A stretch of DNA of 48,756 nucleotides from Desmonostoc geniculatum HA4340-LM1 (lineage in GTDB: Bacteria; Cyanobacteriota; Cyanobacteriia; Cyanobacteriales; Nostocaceae): assembly GCA_019359545.1 (NCBI GenBank), contig JAHHHB010000050.1, positions 1-48,756 on the forward strand. The letters are read 5' to 3'. Under the pieces are notes generated by a model. That model saw nothing but the letters and a program-made list of their open reading frames with translations, had not been told where the DNA came from and did no database searches. This document shows, piece by piece, positions 8,685-18,500 of the stretch (the first letter of the stretch is position 1; each line of letters starts with the position of its first letter). The translations under genes and the position numbers were made by a program.

Positions 8685-9410
8685 TTAGCTGCTGTAATCA
8701 TTTTCTTTCCACCCAGGTGTTTCGACTAGTCCTTCAGAGATTGCTTTGAACCCTGCTTGGGAACGACTTTTACAGTTTAGTTTTTCTAGTATTCGATGCA
8801 CATGACTTCTGACTGTGCCAATAGATATGTATAGCTTTTTAGCAATTTCTTCATTGCTCATTCCTTGAGCTATTAGTTGTAAAACGTCTATTTCTCTTTC
8901 AGTGAGTACATTAACTCCATGAGTGTACTCTTTTTTATGATGATTTTTTGATGTGTTATGAACAGTTCTTATCTGAGTGGCTTGGATTGGATTTTTCATG
9001 CTCTCAATTAGAATTTTGCCAACTGTTGAATCAATCCAAGATTCCCCTCTATAAGTGGCAGATACTGCTTCTGCTAACTTTCTTCTTGGTAAATTTTTGA
9101 TGCAGTATGAATCTGCTCCATACTTGAATGCTTTTGTCACTGTATCCTGCGTGTTATCAGCAGTTAATATCACTACTTTTGCATGAAAATCTTCCTTAAT
9201 TTTTTTACAAACTTCTGCGCCATCTATATCTGGCAGATTAATGTCTACTAAGGCTATATCAGGATTATACTTTTTTATCAAACTTAAACCTAAAGAGCCA
9301 TTGTCTGCTTCTCCGCACACTTCAATGTATTCATTTGCAGAGAGTGCTGTAACTATTCCAAACCTCATTAACTCATGGTCTTCAATAACGACTACCTTGA
9401 TTTTGCTCAT
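8685..9410 (-). CDS. NarL/FixJ-family response regulator
   Basis: 241 aa. The receiver domain (about 4-120) has acidic residues E10/D11, phospho-acceptor D56 in 'ALVDINLPD' and K105. A LuxR-type HTH at about 174-235 has 'LTEREIDVLQLIAQGMSNEEIAKKLYISIGTVRSHVHRILEKLN'. It is a DNA-binding output protein of a two-component system. Its gene is convergent with the membrane-protein gene and divergent from a receiver-histidine kinase 327 bp away, which may be its partner. Confidence 0.9.
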   Translation of the reverse strand: MSKIKVVVIEDHELMRFGIVTALSANEYIEVCGEADNGSLGLSLIKKYNPDIALVDINLPDIDGAEVCKKIKEDFHAKVVILTADNTQDTVTKAFKYGADSYCIKNLPRRKLAEAVSATYRGESWIDSTVGKILIESMKNPIQATQIRTVHNTSKNHHKKEYTHGVNVLTEREIDVLQLIAQGMSNEEIAKKLYISIGTVRSHVHRILEKLNCKSRSQAGFKAISEGLVETPGWKENDYSS

Positions 9411-9737
9411 CTTTTCTTATTTTATTGATATATGTTATTCACGTACTTTCACTTATAGTATAACTGCCGAATCTATGAATATTTTCAGATTCCGCATTGA
9501 AAACTGTCACATAACTGGTATACGGTAATTAATGTGATTAAATTTTTACAATATTTAGCAGCATTACTGATGTTATCAAGTGACCTGTGTCATAAATTAT
9601 GAATTAAGGGTTAAGAAAGGGTGAAGTTAGCCAACAACCCATTGGTAAATGCTTTCAGCGTTATGCCAAAGGCTTGCAAGATAGCTCTAGTTAACCAAAT
9701 GGCTAGAAACAAATTGTCTGTCGGCAGTTATTAGGAA
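9411..9737. promoter_or_regulatory. Intergenic region between divergent two-component genes
   Basis: AT-rich spacer that must hold the promoters of the response regulator and of the sensor kinase. No clear operator, riboswitch or small gene was recognised. Confidence 0.35.
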
Positions 9738-11018
9738 GTGTTCAAGTTTGTACCTTGGGGTGCGTTGCTAATCCAAGCTCTACAACTAAAACAAAGTGCA
9801 TCTGTATACCGAAAATTGACTTTTACCATTGAGCGATGGATACAGTTAATGCACGTTAATCATTTTCCTTCCACTGCTAACCGCTATATAGCGGAGACAC
9901 CCAATAGAAATTTAGGTGAATTAGAGAAGAAATACAGAATTCTATTGGTGAATGATAGTGACGGGGATGATGAATCTCAGTTACTTAACTGCATTCAAAA
10001 GGAAGCATTATATTGGGTTAATAGTGCTTCAGGTACAGAGGCATTAGAAATAGTGAGAGAGTCGCCTCCAGATTTAATGGTTTTAGATGTGAGTATTTCA
10101 CTGTTAGAGTGGCGCGATTTAATTAGTATTATCCGCTCAACTGTGATGCCTTATTTTCCAATTTTGCTGGTTGCGAATAACGACCATATCAGCTTGGAGT
10201 TGGCATTGGAAGCTGGTGCAGACGATTTGGTGACCAAGCCCTTTGTAGTAAACGAATTAAAAGCGAGAATTCGGGCATTGCTGAGAGTTAATAGTAGGAT
10301 TTATGAACGTGATGCTCGCCTTAAAGCTCAGGAAAATTTTGTACGACTTTTAGTCCACGATTTGCGAGTTCCACTTGCGGCTGCAATTCATCTTTTAGAT
10401 TCTCTTGTGGACGGAGTGTATGGAAATACCCTGGAAGATATTTCTCCAGTGTTACGTCGTCTTTACTCTAGTAGCCAAAGCTTGCTGGATTTGGTCAATA
10501 CTCTTTTAGACGCTTCTCTGTACGATGCTGGTGTCAAAAAGTTGAACCGGGAAAAAGTAGACCTACGACAAATTATTACTTCAGTAGCAGAGCAGTTGCT
10601 ACCTTTAGCTACGGCAAAAAAATTAAATTTGCAAATCAACTTGAATACGTCTTTACCACTGATAGTAGAGGGCGACACTATTGAATTACAGCGTCTTTTC
10701 CTGAATTTAGTCAGCAATGCCATTAAATTCACCGATTTTGGGTGGGTGAAAATTTTGCAGCATAAAAGTGACTCAAAAGTGGTGATTGAGGTAAGTGATT
10801 CAGGGATGGGAATCTCTGATGAGGATTTGCCCAAGATTTTTAGCAGATTCTACTGTGGTGTGAGAGGTCATAGAGGTGTGGGTTTTGGGTTGGGATTGTA
10901 CTTGGCAAAGCAAATTGTTGAAGCTCACAAGGGGACTATTGGGGTTTCCTCCTCCCCTGGTCTTGGTTCTACATTTACTATCCAACTCCCGTTCTCCCAA
11001 CCAACCACTCCCCAGTGA
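9738..11018 (+). CDS. Receiver-histidine kinase hybrid
   Basis: 426 aa. An N-terminal receiver domain (about 66-187) has D117 in 'LMVLDVS' and K167 in 'TKPF'. A HisKA dimerisation helix follows, with H207 in 'VHDLRVPLAA'. The HATPase domain has N327 in 'LNLVSNAIKF', DSGMG at 354-358 and a GLGLYLAKQIVEAHKG G2 region. Order receiver-kinase without a sensor or membrane domain suggests a soluble relay kinase responding to another kinase. GTG 9738 has AGGAA immediately before it; ATG 9849 is an alternative that removes 37 non-conserved residues. A MITE-like insertion begins 6 bp past its stop. Confidence 0.85.
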   Translation: MFKFVPWGALLIQALQLKQSASVYRKLTFTIERWIQLMHVNHFPSTANRYIAETPNRNLGELEKKYRILLVNDSDGDDESQLLNCIQKEALYWVNSASGTEALEIVRESPPDLMVLDVSISLLEWRDLISIIRSTVMPYFPILLVANNDHISLELALEAGADDLVTKPFVVNELKARIRALLRVNSRIYERDARLKAQENFVRLLVHDLRVPLAAAIHLLDSLVDGVYGNTLEDISPVLRRLYSSSQSLLDLVNTLLDASLYDAGVKKLNREKVDLRQIITSVAEQLLPLATAKKLNLQINLNTSLPLIVEGDTIELQRLFLNLVSNAIKFTDFGWVKILQHKSDSKVVIEVSDSGMGISDEDLPKIFSRFYCGVRGHRGVGFGLGLYLAKQIVEAHKGTIGVSSSPGLGSTFTIQLPFSQPTTPQ

Positions 11019-11023
11019 CTTCT

Positions 11024-11240
11024 CTAGAGAGCCGGTCAAGTACAAGTAGTTGACAGAAAATACAGGATATGTATGTTATGTTAATTGAACTTTTAAGCGC
11101 TCGGTTTTAATGCGTCACCGAACAGCCCGTCGTAGACATCGCTAAACACTAGACCTAAAAATTTAGCCGGAAATAGGCGTGTTGCTCTTATTCACATCAT
11201 ATATCTTTTGTCAAGATATATTAGTTGACCGGCTCTCTAG
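11024..11240. mobile_element. MITE-like element, 217 bp, 16-bp perfect terminal inverted repeats
   Basis: CTAGAGAGCCGGTCAA at 11024-11039 is matched exactly by its reverse complement at 11225-11240. The outer CTAG or TA may be the target duplication. No transposase frame lies within. It is directly downstream of the kinase gene. Confidence 0.75.
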
Positions 11241-11503
11241 GTGTTGAATGTTGGAATTCCTTGGTAAACGTTAATGATTATGCGTGAAGTTTGGAGCGGC
11301 GCAATGTTTGTTTAGTTCGCGTGATCACGCGATGGCATTATATTCGGTAAACATAAGTAGTTAAAATAACTGGTATACAACTGAAAGAATAATATTACGT
11401 GCGCTACTTAATTACTCACTTATTAGATTATGTTTTATACAAGACTTTTGCTCTGGTCAAACTATGTACTGCTGCTGCGGAACAGGTGGAGTTTGGAGTA
11501 GTG
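11241..11503. other. Non-coding spacer
   Basis: No gene seen. It contains the palindrome CGCGTGATCACGCG near 11318, a HIP1 variant, and otherwise AT-rich DNA. Confidence 0.3.
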
Positions 11504-12364
11504 TTACTCACCTAGCTCCCCTTGTTGTCTCCTATTTTGAGGTATATTTTGAGCCTCTTGTAGAGCTATAATTTTGATTTTTTCTAGCTCTTGTTGGGTG
11601 AGATTATTGATAATAATCTCAAATTTTAGCTGAGAAGATTCTCTCGTAGCTTCCAAGGCTCTGGCTTCTTCATTCTCTAGGAGAGCATTTCTATCCAAAG
11701 TTAATAACTGCTCGCCTCCAGAAGTAACTTTTAGGATCGCAGTAAACTTTTCTGACTCATATATTCTAGTCTTTAAATCTTCAGTATCCCCACTCTCTAT
11801 AGCTGACTCCTCTTTCATTAGTCTTGTTAAGACTAGCGGAATTAAATATCGGTGTATGTCTTCTATATTTTGCTGCTGAAAGTTTGCTGAACTTTCTTCT
11901 TGTTCAGTAAGATAAGTTACTTCCTCAATCACATCTCTAGTGAATGTTGAAGTGTTATGTATTTCATCCTTCCTCTCTTGTCGCTGCAATATTTCACTTA
12001 CTTCTACCAATGGTAAGGTTTCTACCTTATTATTAACTTCTTCAGTGAGTCCCTCTACCAATGATAAGTTTGCTGCCTCTTGTTCAACTTCTGTAAAACC
12101 ATCCTCTGCTAAAGACAATGCTGTTATTATTGACTCTTCATAAGACTTTCCTGAATTCACTCCACCAATTATCTCTGATAAAGTTTTGATAGCATCCTCT
12201 TGCTCAGAAAGACTAAATTCCTCTATACTATTATCAAAATATTCCTCATCATATCCAACTCTCTCTAGAATCTGGCTGAGGATATAAGCAGCTTTGGCAG
12301 GAGAGATATCTTCTGAAATTTTGGAGGTAGTTTCTGCAAGTGTTACTAAAGGATTTGTAGCCAT
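11504..12364 (-). CDS. Hypothetical acidic, helical protein
   Basis: 286 aa with no recognised family. It is rich in Glu, Ser, Thr and Leu and almost entirely predicted helical. Repeated patterns of the type 'LSEIIGG', 'LSLAEDG', 'LPLVEVSEIL' suggest heptad-like packing. The C-terminal third has 'LEATRESSQLKFEIIINNLTQQELEKIKIIALQEA'. No signal peptide or membrane segment. It lies 141 bp downstream of the giant polymerase-like gene on the same strand and may be co-expressed with it. Confidence 0.65.
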   Translation of the reverse strand: MATNPLVTLAETTSKISEDISPAKAAYILSQILERVGYDEEYFDNSIEEFSLSEQEDAIKTLSEIIGGVNSGKSYEESIITALSLAEDGFTEVEQEAANLSLVEGLTEEVNNKVETLPLVEVSEILQRQERKDEIHNTSTFTRDVIEEVTYLTEQEESSANFQQQNIEDIHRYLIPLVLTRLMKEESAIESGDTEDLKTRIYESEKFTAILKVTSGGEQLLTLDRNALLENEEARALEATRESSQLKFEIIINNLTQQELEKIKIIALQEAQNIPQNRRQQGELGE

Positions 12365-12505
12365 GATTTGTGATGTTTATATTTGAGATGATATGGGAAT
12401 CTGGTTTGATGCTTGCTAAGTATACTGAGACTTTAATCCTTGATAGCCAAGACTTATGGTTTGAGGATTTTTCAGAAATCAAATAGTCATTCTATAGTAA
12501 GTTAG

Positions 12506-15500
12506 TTACATTTCTATGTATTCAGATTTTATTTTAGCTAAAGCCGTATCAATTTTTGTGTTAATTTGTTCAAAATTTTTGAGTATTTCAGAAGAGATTT
12601 GGTTTGTTTGTACCTGACCTGATTCAATATCAAGAATAACATTTCCATTTTTCTGGAAAATTGTTAAATCTTTTTGGGAGGAATTGAGAGAAATGTCATA
12701 GGTTTTACCTTTGACTTGGATGGAACCGCTTTCTCCAGGTTGTCCCAGAACATCACCGATTCTTTGAGCAATTTGAGTAAGCCGATTTATAGAGCGTAAT
12801 TCTTCCATATCTTTGGTCATAGCAATCAACACTTTCTCTGACAATCCCTGCCCAGATTTAAACCCAGTGGCAACTTCTGCAATTCGGTTTTTGTACTCTT
12901 CTGACTTGCCCAGTTTGTCCGCTGCACCATACCAATTCCTCAAACTATCAATAGTGCCTTGTTCATAACTTCCCACAGTGTCAGCCATCACTCCCGTTTG
13001 GGGAATATTTTGGGAAGATGTAACCAAAGTATTTTGAGTTGTTGAGAGGGGAGTAGGTACTGCGGTTAGAGTTACGGCAGTCGGCTGTGTTGGGGGTTCA
13101 GGGGATGGTGTAACAATTTGTTGTGTGGGTGTAACGTCTTGGGCTTTGCTGCTATCAATAGAAGTAACTGGTTCTGGCGATGAAGCGCGTGTGTAACCCT
13201 CTCTGTTGAGGCTCTCCAGCTTATATCCATGTTCCTGCAAGTATTTTTGTACTAGCTGGTCAGTACCAGCAGCATTGCCCACTACAAAGGAACTGCCAGA
13301 TGCGATCGCTTTATCTAGCAAAGGCACATAATGGTTTTTAAAGGTTTCGAGAATTTTTTGCTGGGTAACTCCCCGCCACGGGCCAGAGCCAGAAACCATA
13401 ATTGTATCATTGGCTGAATATACTCCAGTATTTGCCCGTTCTCTCCAAGCTTGCTCGTAATTCCGAGTACTAGAAGGCGTATTGGGTGGTGCTGCCGATT
13501 TGCCAATAAATTGAGTTGCAACTTCTGCCATTGCCACATCTTTCTCCATGTGATGTGCTACGGCATCGTTTAGAGGTTTTAATTGTGCCAGAGGATTACT
13601 GATTTTTGGGGAAGAGCCAAGTGATGTAGAGACTGTTATTTCTTCCACTCTGGAGATAGAGGCGGTATTATTTGATAAGGTTTGAGCAATATTTAGCCTA
13701 CGGCAATCTGACGGAACGCGATCGGCAGTTTGGGATGTTTCCAAAACTTTGTCGTATCCTGCGATTAGAGCGCGGATGAAGGGGGAATCCTTGCCCTTGC
13801 CTTCCCAGTAGTTATCTCTGCTTGAGGTAACGTAGTGGGTGCAGTTTTCCAACCATTCCACCCCTCCCCTTTGTGTGATGGCTTCAAACAATTTGGGGTG
13901 TTGCTCTAACTTGGCTTGGATGATTTCTGCCATCAACTGTACTCGCTGCTCTCCTTGTGGAACGGTCTGCTTGTAATGTTGGTAGGCTTGTTCTGCGGAA
14001 AGGAAAGGAACTCCAGCAGCTTTGTCTTGGGTATAAGTCTCCGGGCCGTATTTTCCTGCTGGCACTGCTGCATTGTCGCCCAAAGATACTGGGTAGTCTC
14101 CGTTGATGTTTCCCAATTCCTTTGCTTTGACAGTGGGATTGGTAAGGGCAACTCCCAGTGGGTCGGGACTTCTAGAGCCGATATTAATTGGGGAACTAAC
14201 GGTAGTTGTGGAGATTGTAGGGGGTGTAGTTGCTGGCAGAGATGGGGATACAGTAGGTGTAGCAGAAGATGGCTCAGGGCTTGGGGTGGGGAATGGTACA
14301 ATTTTGCCGTTGACGTAATCCCCCAGTGGTTCCATGTGCAGTCCCCACACTTCGAGTTTGTCCTTGAAGGTAGCAAGTTCCTGGGCGCTGTGCTTTTCCC
14401 TTGCTGCCCACTGCTGTTGGTAGGTTGGGTCGGTAATCATTTCCTGGGTAATGCGGTATTGCTTGCCCACTCGGAAGGCGACTTGCTTAGAACCCGCAAC
14501 AGCGATCGCAATATCCCCTTCTTTGAATCCATAAGCTTTATACGGTTCGTATGTCCTTGTTGTGTGACAGCGCCCATATCCCCGCATCGCATCGATGGTG
14601 GTATTTACTGGCAAAGGATTAGGAAAGAAGTGCATTTTGAGGGGGAAGACCATTTGCACTGGTTTGCCAGATATGACAACTTCCTCCTCTTGGGGTTTGG
14701 ATACAATGGTGGCATTCGGTATGGTTTCAGCAACAATCGCTTTTACCGTCGCCCAGGTCTGATCCTTCTCTTGTTGCGTTCTACCACCAGCGAGTCCCGA
14801 ACCCAGGCGTTCAGGGATATAGACGGGTAGGTTATTGTCCAACGCATACTGGTTAACTTGGGCAAGTCCCCGTCTTAATGCTTCAAAGTCAGTTTGTCGA
14901 GAATTAGTGCCGTAGTCATACTGCCCAGCAACGTTAGCTATTACTAGGGTGGGTTCTCCAGGCTTTGTTACCTGTACAAACTGCACATCCCCCAGTTGCC
15001 AGTCTTGTTTGTGCAGGTACTCTTGTTTAACTGTAGACCATTTCTGGGCGATCGCAGCTGCCAATCCCGCGCCCATCTTTCGTTGACAGTTGACCTGCTG
15101 CACAATTATCCCTGCTTTCACTTCCAGGATGTCTTGCTTGATGGTGGTGTTAGCTGGAGGTTGTATATCCTCTTGGCTGGGTGTCGATATTGTGGGATGA
15201 TTTTGAAGATGTACAGGTGTTTGAGTTGTTGTACTGACAGTGTGAGAATTGAGTGCAGCTACAGCTTGTGTGGTAGCAGATGAACCCAGTTTGGTAACTT
15301 GGTTTGGATGATTGCCAATGCCTACGGCAACCTGACGGAACGCTTGCGGTCTATTGGGAAGAGAATTTAGACGTTTATTGTAAGCGCTATTTGCACCATC
15401 AGCATCCAAGGGTTCTCCAAACTTGTCCTTGAATGCTTTGAGGTCATCAGATTGAATTGTGCTGATTGCTAGATAGAGTACAGAAAGACCTTTTTTGGTT

Positions 15501-18500
15501 TCTAGGGGCACATCTTCCTGAGCTACAACATTAAATTCAATACCTTTGGATTTCAACCAGTTCTGAACAAATTCTGTTTTGTGGTTGTCCACCGCCATTC
15601 CTATCACTCCCAACATTTTATCTTCTTGACTAGTAAATAGGATGGTGGGTCGTTCCTTTACCTTCTGAAGAAATGGCGCACTTTTTTCAACCATCACCTC
15701 TTGTTTACTAACCACAGCTTGTTTAGTGGTGTCCTGGAAGGCTTGAGATTCCTTTGTCCATGTTTTAGGATACTGTACTGTGGAGGAGTCTACCTTCACA
15801 AAGGTGTGGGAGAAATTGCTTTGGAGCGTGGAGTGTACAGAACCCATCTGACCAGGATTAAGAACTCCCAATTTTTGTAGAGCTTCTTTATCTTTTTTAT
15901 AGTGCAATACTCCTAGTAATTCCCCATTTAAAAATACTGCATCTCTATTTTTTGTTGCAGGTATTTCTAAACTGACGTTTCTATATTGATTATCATCAAA
16001 TATCTGACCCTTAAAATCATAGCTATTAATTTTATTGATTCTTAATAAATTGCCATGAGGAGATTCAGCAATAATGAATGCTCCCTCATCTTTAGTAGTT
16101 CCAATTGATTTTAATTGGAGATTTAGGAGATTGCCGTTTTTTAAATAATTGAGTTGTTTTAGTTCTTTAATTGAGTCAGTATCTAATTCACCTAAAATTT
16201 TGCCATTTAACTTAATTTTGGCTGTGTCAGTTGGAACTGGAGTATTGCCAATCGTTAATGTTACTGGTTCCCCATTGAAAGTCTTTCCTGCATAGGAGAA
16301 TTTACTAATTTCTCTAATAGTAATGTCAACAGATGCTTTTCCCGGTAGAGCAATAGTTGCTGTTGCTGTGTAAGCTTCTCCTGGCACAATTGATGCTTCT
16401 GCCTTAGTCCCAATCGGTAATTGTCCTGTTCTTTGTTCTAAAACAGCAAATTCTTTATATTCCCCATCATTGTCTTTGACAAATACCAGTCTAGAACCAT
16501 GCCTTTCATGACCAGGGGGATATACGCTTGCTCTAATCTCCGTCTCGTACTTCTGTTGGGGATTCCATTCTCTACCTGCAAAATTATCTCCTTCTTTATT
16601 AATTCCTAACACCTTAAGTTCTGTAAATTGCAGTTCACTTAGTCGATAAACTATTTCATCTCCAAAGGCTGCAAAAACAAAATTTGACACCTTTTTTCGA
16701 GTATTTAAGTGTGAATTATCCCCTTGTTCCAATTCATCTTGACGAGAGGCGGATATGCTCCAGGTAGCTGCTGCTGCTGATAGTTTTTGGTCTTCTGGGA
16801 TGGAAGCGTAGAAATTTTCAGCCAATAAATAAGCCTCTTGAAACAGCAGTTTGGTTTGGCTTTCTTTGAGTTCAGGCTTGAGTTCGACTAATGTGGCTCC
16901 TTCAGTTATCATTCCAGCCTTTAGTTTGTAGTCAATGATAGATTGCTGGCTGACTGTTCCTAATTTGCGATATTTGGGTTCTTCATTCTCCATCTCCCCA
17001 TCAATTTGTGCTACTGCTAGCAGTGTATGAGGACGTTCTGGAGAGCGGTATTTTTCTGGTATTTCTTCTAAGCGAATGTTGAGTGTTGAGCTTTTCCAAA
17101 TTCCAGGATGTCCGTAGCGAGTTAGGTTAGTGATTTCAATTTGTGCGCCACTGCTAGTCTGCACAACCGCGTAAGGCCCTTGCTCTGTCTCTCGGCGCTT
17201 ATTTAGTCTTGTGGCTTGATTGAATTTATCATCAAACTTTTGTTTCGCTAATATGGCTTGATATTTTTGTTGTGGAGTGAATTCTACACCTTTGAATAAA
17301 TCTTGGAATTGAACAATGGGGCGTGATTCTAGTTGAGATTCTTGGAAGTATTTGTTGGTTTGGTTGATAAGCAGTTCTACTGGAGAGTAGCCAGTGGTAG
17401 TGACACCTTCACTGAGGTAGACAGAGGATAATTTTTTGTCTTTAATATAATTAACATCTCTATAGAGATAGCGCTTATTTTCAGCAATAATGTCCATATC
17501 AGGTTTCTTAGCGCTTTTGAATAAATCAACCGCAATTTGATTTTGAAAGCAAGCTTCCTCAATCATTTGGCGATACATGATGCGGTTGATTTCCATCGCC
17601 TTTTCTATCACTTCCGAATCTCTATTTTGAACTGATGCCAGTTCAACAAATTCCTGTATCTGCTCTCTATATTTTTCCCTAATAGACTGAGGATTTTTTT
17701 GATTATTTTCTTGGGCAACTAATTTTTTATAGTGGTTAGATACTTGGTCTACATACTCTGCTTGTTGTTGCAAAGTACCATAAGTTTTTAAGATTTCGAT
17801 TTCTGACTCTAAAGCTTCCAGTGCTGTAACATGGTTATTGATGATGCCAACGCTGATGCTATCACTCATGTGGATAGCAATTTCTTCAAATTCTGGCTGT
17901 GTACCATCTTCTCTATAAAAGGATTGTTTCTTTAGCTTAACTGTAGGAGCATAGGCGTTTTCAGGAAGATTTCTGTACTCTGATTCTGCTGTGAAATTGG
18001 GATATTTACTTGCCAGTTCTACACCAATACAGTCACCATCAAAATCACGACCTTGGCGTTCTGATTCTGTTTCTGCTGGGTCTATTTCCTCGGTTTCAAT
18101 TGAGAGTGCTTTGAGTGCGTCAATCCTAGCGAGTATGCGCTTGTGGTCTTCATCGTTGACTACAATGATACCTTCTAAAGGTTTACCGTCTGGCCCTAAA
18201 TAATCTTCAACTTGTTTATTGAGGGAGACACACAAACCATTGGAATTGAGGAAGGGAGAACGAAAATTAAGGATTTTTTCTCCCTCATTCATCCAAGGAA
18301 CACAGATTTCACCGTTTTTGAGTTCTTTAGAGGGAATAATCATGCCTCTATCGAAGGTAAGGGTGCGACCAATGGCAATATCTCGCCATTCATTTTGCAC
18401 AAATCGACTTAGTTCTTGTCTGACTTTCTCAGTTTCCAAAAGTTGGGAATGACCGAGTAGGTCTGCCTTGATAATTTTGTACATTAATAAGTCATCTTTT

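Noticed and set aside
9511..11378. 13-bp identity ATAACTGGTATAC at 9511 and 11366, around the two-component genes
   Set aside because: In a window of this size several exact 13-bp matches are expected by chance, and no dyad or spacing pattern supports a shared operator.
13916..14830. Long 304-codon open frame on the plus strand
   Set aside because: It is antisense to the giant polymerase-like gene, within its conserved macro, ASCH-like and NADAR-like domains. The translation is Cys/Trp/Phe-rich and unlike a real protein.
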